Shown one piece after another: positions 1 through 6,000 of a stretch of 8,296 nucleotides of DNA. Made by a program: the position numbers and the translations under genes. Positions within the stretch are counted from its first letter, which is position 1; the number at the start of each line of letters is the position of its first letter. Under the pieces are notes generated by a model. It saw only the letters and a list, made by a program, of their open reading frames with translations, did no database searches and was not told the origin of the DNA. The stretch lies in the NCBI GenBank assembly GCA_015520245.1, contig WAQM01000012.1, positions 1 to 8,296 on the forward strand, in the 5' to 3' direction. The DNA is from Pyrodictiaceae archaeon (GTDB taxonomy: Archaea > Thermoproteota > Thermoprotei_A > Sulfolobales > Pyrodictiaceae).

Positions 1-377
1 GCCTCCAGGCATAGCAAGTGGGCGGCCAGCCTAAGCCCTTCAGTCCTAAGCGCCTCGGCGAAGGTCAGCAGGAGGCTCCGCTCCCAGAACCCGCGGCCGG
101 CCGCCCGGGAGGAAACGTGGTCCACGTAAGCATCGAGGAACGCCCTCCTGCGCCTCAGCGCCGACAGCAGCTCGTTAAGGGTGTCAGCGTCGACGGCGCG
201 CGCAGCGGCTGACAGCACGTCGAGAAGCTGGCCCGGGTACCCTCGGCGCTCGAACTCCTCGCTGGGCCTCGAGGCGTACTTAGCTATGAGCAGGCCGGTG
301 GCGAGCTGAGGGAAGGCGGTCAGCAGGTTCAGGGCGCCGAGGAGCTGGAGGGGCGCGAGCAGGCCCCGCGGAGCCAA
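1..377 (-). CDS. Hypothetical protein, 3' end beyond the window
   Basis: An uninterrupted minus-strand frame of 125 codons starts at a TTG (377-375) and runs off the left edge. It begins 7 bases after the stop of the regulator gene, so the two are probably co-transcribed. The TTG was chosen because it is the first plausible start after that stop, and the purine-rich stretch in the regulator's last codons (GGGGGAGAGG on the coding strand) lies upstream at a rather long spacing. The other forward frames after the regulator stop close quickly. The product starts with a Leu/Ala-rich segment (residues about 6-35) and continues as a charged, probably helical protein with Arg-rich patches such as LRRRRAFLDAY. 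I see no Cys motif, nucleotide-binding loop or other family signature, so no function is proposed. Its position suggests a role tied to the regulator. The frame is convincing but the exact start is uncertain. Confidence 0.6.
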   Translation of the reverse strand, partial: MAPRGLLAPLQLLGALNLLTAFPQLATGLLIAKYASRPSEEFERRGYPGQLLDVLSAAARAVDADTLNELLSALRRRRAFLDAYVDHVSSRAAGRGFWERSLLLTFAEALRTEGLRLAAHLLCLE

Positions 378-384
378 GGGGCCG

Positions 385-1203
385 CTACACCCTCTCCCCC
401 TTGAGGCCGGACACCACGTCAGCCAGCTTGGAGGCCACCTCACGGTACAGCCTCACGCACCCGACGCCGAAGCTCTCAGCGAAGTGCCTGCACCGGAGCT
501 TGCACTCTATCGCCACGGGTATCAAGTTGCCGCCGCGCACGAACATGAATGCGCGGTGGTTCTCGGTGACGACCGTTGGGGGTATCAGCCCCTGAAGCGC
601 GTTCAGACTCAGCTTTATGCCATTGAAGAGCACGTCGGTGCCCAGGCTGAGGCTCTCGGCCACGGTCTTCAGCACGGCCTCGGCGTGGCCGTTGACTATA
701 AGCGACGAGAGGAAGCTGCTGGCGACGTACCTGAACACTATGGCCGCGGCCTCCTCCACGAAGCAGATGTTGGTCCTGACCAGATCGAGCCCCCTCACGG
801 ATAGTATGCGGCCCAGCACGGCCAGGAAGGACAGCACCTCCTCGGGCTCCACCCCGTTGAACCTGTTGAGCGCCCACGCCCGGTAAACGCAGCTCACGAA
901 GGAGTCCTCGTCTATGGTCCCGGCCACGAAGCCCGCGATGCAGCCCTTGACCGTTATGCTGTACTTGGAGTCCGAGGCCGTTAGCACGAGCCTGCGCTCC
1001 GCCGCCTGCTTGATCTTCACGTAGGCGGTGCTGTAGCTGAGCCCAAGCTCCTTGGCGAGCCGGTAGGGCGTGAACGTGTTCACGCGGGCCGCGTAGCCCA
1101 GTATCCGGGCCAGCGTGTAGTCTATCGCCGGCACGAGCGGCCTCCATACCTCCCTCACGAGCTCCATCAGCTCGCGGAGGGAGGCTGGGCCTCCCACCTG
1201 CAT
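385..1203 (-). CDS. Winged-helix-type transcriptional regulator with C-terminal Cys/His cluster
   Basis: A 272-residue protein, probably a cytoplasmic DNA-binding regulator. Residues about 44-85 have the pattern of a winged helix-turn-helix: a first helix PYRLAKELGL, a turn, a recognition helix STAYVKIKQAAERR, then a beta wing around SKYSITVKG. The remaining ~185 residues resemble no family I can name and are presumably for sensing or oligomerisation. Near the end are C234, C238, H240 and C249 (C-x3-C-x-H-x8-C), which could bind a metal or Fe-S cluster or act as a thiol switch; further Cys lie at 88 and 105. The gene is divergent from a redox-enzyme operon, a common arrangement for a local regulator, so control of that operon and of itself is inferred. 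ATG at 1203 was chosen because a TATA-like element lies about 40 bases upstream; no strong ribosome-binding site precedes it. A second Met at residue 13 is possible. The DNA-binding call is fairly secure, the ligand is not known. Confidence 0.78.
   Translation of the reverse strand: MQVGGPASLRELMELVREVWRPLVPAIDYTLARILGYAARVNTFTPYRLAKELGLSYSTAYVKIKQAAERRLVLTASDSKYSITVKGCIAGFVAGTIDEDSFVSCVYRAWALNRFNGVEPEEVLSFLAVLGRILSVRGLDLVRTNICFVEEAAAIVFRYVASSFLSSLIVNGHAEAVLKTVAESLSLGTDVLFNGIKLSLNALQGLIPPTVVTENHRAFMFVRGGNLIPVAIECKLRCRHFAESFGVGCVRLYREVASKLADVVSGLKGERV
1179..1195. repeat. Perfect 7-bp inverted repeat in the 5' end of the regulator gene
   Basis: GGGAGGC and its exact complement GCCTCCC flank a 3-base spacer TGG. 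The repeat starts 5 bases inside the regulator coding sequence, after the ATG. A third half-site, GCCTCCC at 1232-1238, lies next to the regulator's TATA-like element. It could be a DNA operator for autoregulation or an mRNA hairpin just after the start codon. In sequence this GC-rich, chance is a real alternative. Confidence 0.4.
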
Positions 1204-1236
1204 GGCGGATGTCCGAGCCGGAGTGGGCCCGGCCTC

Positions 1237-1253
1237 CCTCTATTAAGCTTCAA
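1237..1253 (-). promoter_or_regulatory. Probable promoter of the regulator unit
   Basis: Read on the minus strand, this is an AT-rich island (TTGAAGCTTAATAGAGG) in otherwise GC-rich DNA. It resembles an archaeal TATA box with upstream purines for TFB. Transcription would start about 25 bases on, near 1218, leaving a leader of roughly 15 bases before the ATG at 1203. It shares the 9-mer TTAAGCTTC (1243-1251 on the plus strand) with the opposing promoter at 1359-1367. Confidence 0.5.
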
Positions 1254-1274
1254 CCGTCCGGGCTCCGCCACGCG

Positions 1275-1287
1275 CAGGGCAACCCTG
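1275..1287. repeat. Inverted repeat CAGGG-CAA-CCCTG in the divergent intergenic region
   Basis: A perfect 5-bp inverted repeat with a 3-base spacer, between the two opposing promoters. It is followed after one base by a second inverted repeat. The position fits an operator for a dimeric regulator acting on either promoter, but the half-sites are short and no binding data are implied. Confidence 0.35.
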
Positions 1288-1288
1288 G

Positions 1289-1305
1289 CACTCGGCGAAG
1301 GAGTG
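1289..1305. repeat. Inverted repeat CACTC-N7-GAGTG in the divergent intergenic region
   Basis: Two perfect 5-base half-sites separated by 7 bases. The centre-to-centre spacing of 12 bp is close to one helical turn, so both half-sites would face the same side of the DNA, as expected for a dimeric helix-turn-helix protein. The site is about 50 bases upstream of the plus-strand TATA-like box and about 40 bases upstream of the minus-strand one. Candidate operator only. Confidence 0.38.
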
Positions 1306-1351
1306 TATTACCGCATGGCATCTGATAGTTTTGCAGCGGTCCATCATATGC

Positions 1352-1366
1352 ATTATTTTTAAGCTT
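1352..1366 (+). promoter_or_regulatory. Probable promoter of the oxidoreductase operon
   Basis: ATTATTTTTAAGCTT is the longest AT-rich stretch in the intergenic region and looks like an archaeal TATA box (TTTTTAA at 1356-1362). Transcription would start near 1385-1390, about 15 bases before the ATG at 1403, so the leader would just include the GGTGGG ribosome-binding site. This argues against the TTG at 1331 as the start of the first gene, since that start lies upstream of the box. Confidence 0.6.
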
Positions 1367-1390
1367 CGATGCCGCGCCATCAGCGCGGCC

Positions 1391-1396
1391 GGTGGG
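1391..1396 (+). promoter_or_regulatory. Ribosome-binding site of the Fe-S subunit gene
   Basis: GGTGGG matches the GGTG part of the archaeal GGAGGTGA consensus and ends 6 bases before the ATG at 1403. It supports that ATG over the upstream in-frame TTG at 1331. Confidence 0.5.
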
Positions 1397-1402
1397 CGAA
1401 CG

Positions 1403-2290
1403 ATGGTACGCTACGCCATGGCCACCATCGAGGACCTCTGCATGCTGTGCTGGGCGTGCGTAGCGGCCTGCAAGCAGGAGTTCGACGTGCCGCCGGGCAA
1501 GTGGAGGCTCTTCATAACCGAGGTCTACGTCGGCGAGTACCCTAATGTCGTCGGCTACATGATACACCTGCCCCAGTGCAACCACTGCGAGAACGCGCCA
1601 TGCGTCAACGTATGCCCCACCGGCGCCCTCTACCACGTTGAGGGCGGTATAGTCAGGCTCGACCCCGAGCTGTGCATCGGCTGCCGCGCCTGCACGAGGG
1701 CGTGCCCCTACAACGCCATATACATTGATCCGCGCACCGGCAAGGCCGATAAGTGCACCTTCTGCGAGCACCTGATCGAGAAGGGGCTTGAGCCTGCCTG
1801 CGTCGCCGCCTGCCCGACGGGGGCCAGGATCTTCGGCGACCTCGACGACCCCAACTCGCTCATCTCGAAGCTCTACCGCGAGGGCAAGATAAAGCCGGTG
1901 GGTAAGGTGGCCGAGAAGGTTAGGCCGCGCCTCTTCTTCGCACCGCTGGGCGCCTTCAGGCCCATCGAGACGCGGGCCGGCGCCTTCGAGAAGGTCGTGA
2001 GGCCAGAGGGCTGGGAGCGCGAGCTCATAGACCGGGAGCTCGACGCGACGACCTGGAACCCCAATGCCGACCCCAGGCTCCAGCCGGGCGCCGAGCAGCG
2101 CTACAGCCCCGAGCCTAACGCGCTGGGCATGTGGGCCCGGATCAGGCTCACCAAGGACCCCAGCGTAGCAGCGCTAAGTGAGGTCGTGAGGGACACCAGG
2201 CAGGTCCTCGTGAGGGCAGCAGTGGCCCTCCTCATACTCCTAGGCGCGGCCTCCGTCTGGACCGCGATCGTGCGCCCGGCCCACGAATGA
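1403..2290 (+). CDS. Four-cluster iron-sulfur subunit of a membrane-bound DMSO reductase-family enzyme (FdnH/PhsB type)
   Basis: A 295-residue electron-transfer subunit. It has 16 Cys in four [4Fe-4S] motifs in the order typical of DmsB/FdnH/PhsB proteins: C13-C16-C19-C23, C59-C62-C67-C71, C91-C94-C97-C101 and C118-C121-C133-C137. The second and third motifs end in Cys-Pro, and the fourth has the usual long gap of 11 residues. No Cys is replaced, unlike NarH, where one cluster is [3Fe-4S]. A hydrophobic helix near residues 268-289 ends the protein, as in FdnH of Escherichia coli formate dehydrogenase-N, where it anchors an outward-facing Fe-S subunit to the membrane. There is no signal peptide, so export would be by hitch-hiking with the Tat-borne catalytic subunit (inference). 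The ATG at 1403 was chosen over the in-frame TTG at 1331 because the promoter lies between them and GGTGGG precedes the ATG. The stop overlaps the next start as ATGA, indicating translational coupling. Family assignment is firm; the catalytic partner's substrate is open. Confidence 0.92.
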   Translation: MVRYAMATIEDLCMLCWACVAACKQEFDVPPGKWRLFITEVYVGEYPNVVGYMIHLPQCNHCENAPCVNVCPTGALYHVEGGIVRLDPELCIGCRACTRACPYNAIYIDPRTGKADKCTFCEHLIEKGLEPACVAACPTGARIFGDLDDPNSLISKLYREGKIKPVGKVAEKVRPRLFFAPLGAFRPIETRAGAFEKVVRPEGWERELIDRELDATTWNPNADPRLQPGAEQRYSPEPNALGMWARIRLTKDPSVAALSEVVRDTRQVLVRAAVALLILLGAASVWTAIVRPAHE

Positions 2291-3075
2291 GGCCGGGGGT
2301 GGCGGCCGTGGTCGAGCTCGTGAGGAGGGTTAACGGCGAGGTCCAGGTGCTCAGGTTCAAGCCGGTCACGCAGGTAGCGCACTTCTTCCTCTTCCTGGGC
2401 ATGGTGTTGTGCTTCGTGACCGGCCTGGCGATGTTCTTCAAGGTCGACGAGGTGCAGATCTTCGAGGGCCTGGGTAGGGCGCTCGGCCTACCGGCGTACC
2501 CCTACGAGCAGCAGCTGATCAGCGTCCTCCACGACTGGGTCGGCCCGATCCTCATGCTGATCGGGGTCGTGATAGCGTTGGCTGCATCCGTCAGGCCGTC
2601 GACTATTAAGCAGGCGCTCATACGCGGCGAGGACATACGCGTGTTCATAGGCATAGTCAAGTCCAGGCTCGGGCGGGCGCCGAGGCCTAAGGTGGGCTTC
2701 TACCATCCGCTGCAGAAGCTGTGGATCTGGACCGTGGTGGTCGCCCTGATACTGCTCGGCGTCTCCGGGGCCTTCATGGTGTACGAGAAGTGGTTTGCCG
2801 TCCAGGTGCTCGACGATAGCATGAGGCAGGTGATGTCGATCCTGCACATAATAGGCGCGTTCGCGTTCTACGTGGCCCTCCCGCTGCACTTCATCATGGC
2901 GGTCGCGCCCATCAACTGGCCCGTGCTCAAGAGCCAGTTCCTCTTCCGGGGGTACGTCCCCTTGCCCTGGTGGAGGCTCCACCACCCAGCCTACGTGGAG
3001 GAGCTCGAGCGCGCGGGCGTGCTCAAGACCTCGGGCTCCCAGGGTGGAGGTGAGACCGCGAGGAGTGGGAGGTGA
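2287..3075 (+). CDS. Cytochrome b membrane subunit, FdnI/PhsC type
   Basis: A 262-residue integral membrane protein with four predicted helices at about 27-51, 78-101, 142-166 and 184-207. It would bind two b-type haems and exchange electrons with membrane quinone. Four His sit where the FdnI family places its haem ligands: H32 in helix 1 (QVAHFFLFLG), H82 at the start of helix 2 (LHDWVGP), and H187 and H201 in helix 4. The 14-residue spacing of the last pair equals that of the His155/His169 pair of E. coli FdnI. The segment YHPLQKLWIW before helix 3 corresponds to the family's GQK-like loop. A long charged tail (208-262) follows helix 4. The ATG at 2287 overlaps the preceding stop; a GTG at 2308 preceded by GGGGGTGG is a possible alternative start. 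The anchor is FdnI-like rather than NrfD-like, which separates this complex from NrfD-anchored Psr/Sre-type sulfur reductases. Confidence 0.88.
   Translation: MRPGVAAVVELVRRVNGEVQVLRFKPVTQVAHFFLFLGMVLCFVTGLAMFFKVDEVQIFEGLGRALGLPAYPYEQQLISVLHDWVGPILMLIGVVIALAASVRPSTIKQALIRGEDIRVFIGIVKSRLGRAPRPKVGFYHPLQKLWIWTVVVALILLGVSGAFMVYEKWFAVQVLDDSMRQVMSILHIIGAFAFYVALPLHFIMAVAPINWPVLKSQFLFRGYVPLPWWRLHHPAYVEELERAGVLKTSGSQGGGETARSGR
3068..3075 (+). promoter_or_regulatory. Full-consensus ribosome-binding site deciding the catalytic subunit start
   Basis: GGAGGTGA is the full complement of the archaeal 16S rRNA tail. It overlaps the cytochrome b stop codon and contains the GTG at 3072. A start at 3072 would lie inside this site, whereas the in-frame GTG at 3081 follows it by 5 bases, an ideal spacing. 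A weaker GAGGAG at 3060-3065 could still serve the GTG at 3072. Confidence 0.55.
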
Positions 3076-3080
3076 GAACC

Positions 3081-6000
3081 GTGCCCCCGGCCCTCCAGGC
3101 CCTCAAGGAGCTAAAGTTGTCGCGGCGCGAGTTCCTGAAGCTGGGCCTGCTGGCGGCGGCCGCCGGCTTCAGCCTGCTGGGGCTGAGGCGCGCTAAGGCC
3201 CAGCTCCTCCCCGAGGTCGAGGAGGGCAAGAGCTGGTTCCGCGGCGAGACGGGCCGCATCAAGGGCTACGAGACCCTCACCAGGGTCCCGCCGCCCGGCG
3301 ACATCGTGGACGTGGGCGTCGAGGTCGAGGTCGGCAGCCCCGAGGGCCTCAAGAGGGTTAGGCTGAAGTGGTTCAGGAACTGGCTGGACTGGAGGGAGTA
3401 CGAGGGCACGAAGTGGCCCAGGAGGGTCGAGCGCCGCTACTTCATCGCGCCCGGCGGCGTCTGCGGGTGGTGCGAGGTATCGTGCCACTACCTGGTCTGG
3501 ATAGACAAGGAGACCAAGACCGTGAGGAAGATAATGCCCAACCCGTTCGCAAAGAACAACTGGAGCTTGTGCGTCAAAGGCATGGGCAACGCGGCCGCAG
3601 CGGCGCACCCCGACAGAATCACGTTCATCCTGTCGAAGATCGACCCCAGGACCGGCAGGAGGATCGGCCAGCGCGGCGACGACACGTGGATAAGGATCAC
3701 ATACGAGGAGAGCATAGAGCTCGCCGCCGAGTACTGGTACAAGGGCCTCTACGGCTACCTGGTCAAGAAGGACCCGAAGGAGGCCAAGACGGTCTTCTGG
3801 ATGGAGGGCAGGCCGCTCCAGCAGGGCTGGGTCACCCACGGCGGATGGGGTAAGATGTGGGAGCAGCAGCACTCGTTCCACAGCCACACGAACCTCTGCA
3901 GCGCGGGCATGAGGCTGGCCAATGCCACCTGGACCGATAAGGACAGGAACAGCCCGGACTACTTCAAGGCCAAGCTGATGATACTACACGGTAAGGGCAT
4001 ACTTGGTGACACCGGCCACTACCTGATGAGCCACGGGCCGCGGGCGGCCATAGCGAGGTTCAAGGGGGCCAAGGTGATAGCGGTCAGGGAGAAGTACTTC
4101 CACACGGACCTCCTCGCGGACTACTGGCTATCGCCGTGGCCGGGCACCGAGGCGCTGGTATGGCTCGCGGTGGCTAACGTCCTCGTCAATGAGCTGAACG
4201 CGGTGAACTGGGAGTTCGTGAGGAGGTGGGTCAACTGGGACTGGCTGGTCCGCGACCGCGACGGGATAATCAAGTGGCTCCTCGAGAACGGCTACATAAG
4301 GACCCCGCCGCCCGACGACATATACGAGAGGCTGCCCGACGGCCGCTACGCCATACGCGACTGGAGGAGGGCGTTCGAGTGGTTCAAGACGTTCCTCAAG
4401 GAGTTCCTGAGCAACTTCACGCCCGAGTACGCCGCATGGGTGAGCAGGCTTAACGCCAGGACCCCGCCGCCGGCGATGCCGACGCAGGATGAGATAAGGA
4501 AGGCGGCCGAGCTCATAAGGGCTGTCGCGCGCGAGATAGCGCGGGCCGGCACCGCCATATCGATCCACCAGTGGAGGGCCGTCGGCCAGACCTACGGCGG
4601 CTGGATGGCGGGCCGCGCGCTGTTCCTGGCTGCGGTCGCCCTCACCGGCGCCTTCGGCGAGCCTGGCGGCACCGGGACCTCGGCGTGGCACAACCTCAAC
4701 CTCGCGTTCCACGGGTGGAAGGGCAGCCTGGCGTTCCGGACCCTGGGCAAGAGGCTCTACGGCCCCAGGATCTGGAACGAGTACGTCTTCTCCCCCGAGG
4801 AGCAGGCGTTCGGCCACTACGACCCAACCAACACCGCCGTGTTCAAGTGGTACGACGAGGAGTGGAAGAACTACTGGAGGAGGCAGGGCTTCCCCATACC
4901 GGACAAGATGTACGTCCACTTCAGCCGCGTCGTCAACCCGCTGGCGACGTACCAGGCCGGCATACTGTGGTTCCGCTTCCTCAGCGACACCAACAAGATC
5001 GAGCTGGTGATACACGCGACGCCGTTCCTCAACGAGACGTGCTACGTGGCCGACATCGTCCTACCCGAGGGCTTCCACCACGAGAGGCACGAGGGGCAGC
5101 CGGCCTCCTCCGGCATCTACGCCCCCGCCAAGTGGACGTCGGTGAGGTGGCCGGTGTACTACCTCTACCTGACGCGGGTCGAGAAGTGGCGCCCCAGCGA
5201 CCCGCACCGCACGTGCGTTGAGGCCCACCGGAGGGTCGGCCTCGGCGACGTGGTGTCGTACCAGGAGTGGAGCCTCGAGGTCTACTGGCGCGCGATCGCG
5301 AAGATGGTGCTGAGGGCGCGGCAGGAGGGCGTGCCCCTGGAGGAGCTCCTCGAGGAGAGGGAGATAGACTACCTCGGCCTCAGGATAAGGGTCCCCAGCG
5401 TGGCGGACAGGCTGGCGTTCCTCATCGAGGACAACAGGGGCAGGAGGTTCGCGCAGAGGATCGGCGTGAGGCCCGAGGATCTGCCCAGGGTCCTGGTAGA
5501 GAGGCTCTACCGCGGCGAGATAACCTACGAGCAGTGGGTCAACGAGCTGCGCAAGGAGCTGCTGATAACCATACTCGACTGGTACAACCACGCCTCCTAC
5601 GTCGCGACGCCCAGGCTCGTGGACGAGTGCAAGAGGCGCGGCCTGGAGCCTATCGAGTGGTGGGAGATGTACCAGTTCTGGGAGGAGGTCCCAGAGGTGT
5701 ACAAGCAGCACACCTACGAGGCCCGCGTGCCTAGGGACAGGGTGGCCTGGGTCGACCCGGTGACCAAGCTGGCGTTCGACGCCAAGGGCAACGTGGTGGG
5801 CGTCGAGGTCGACGGCGTGGTGTACAGAGGCCAGAACACCTGGTCGAGGAAGCTGGAGTTCATATCGCTGCCTATGAGGGAGCAGGAGCTGATGGAGCTG
5901 TCGATACCGATATGGCCCAAGGAGGAGTGGCTCAGGAGGGCGATCCAGGGAGACCTCGAGGCTGTGAGGAAGCTTGTCGAGACGAAGATGCACTACGTGA

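Noticed and set aside
1289..1305. Reading the intergenic inverted repeats as a tRNA or small structured RNA
   Set aside because: The stems are only five base pairs, there is no cloverleaf or acceptor stem, and they lie upstream of both promoters rather than downstream of one.
1331..1402. N-terminal extension of the Fe-S subunit from a TTG at 1331
   Set aside because: The TATA-like box at 1356-1362 lies inside this stretch and the ribosome-binding site GGTGGG precedes the ATG at 1403. The extra residues do not resemble the family N-terminus.
3111..5015. Further long minus-strand frames (3111-3887 and 4128-5015) opposite the catalytic subunit gene
   Set aside because: They have the same biased composition and are shadows of the plus-strand gene; no start signals or domains were seen.
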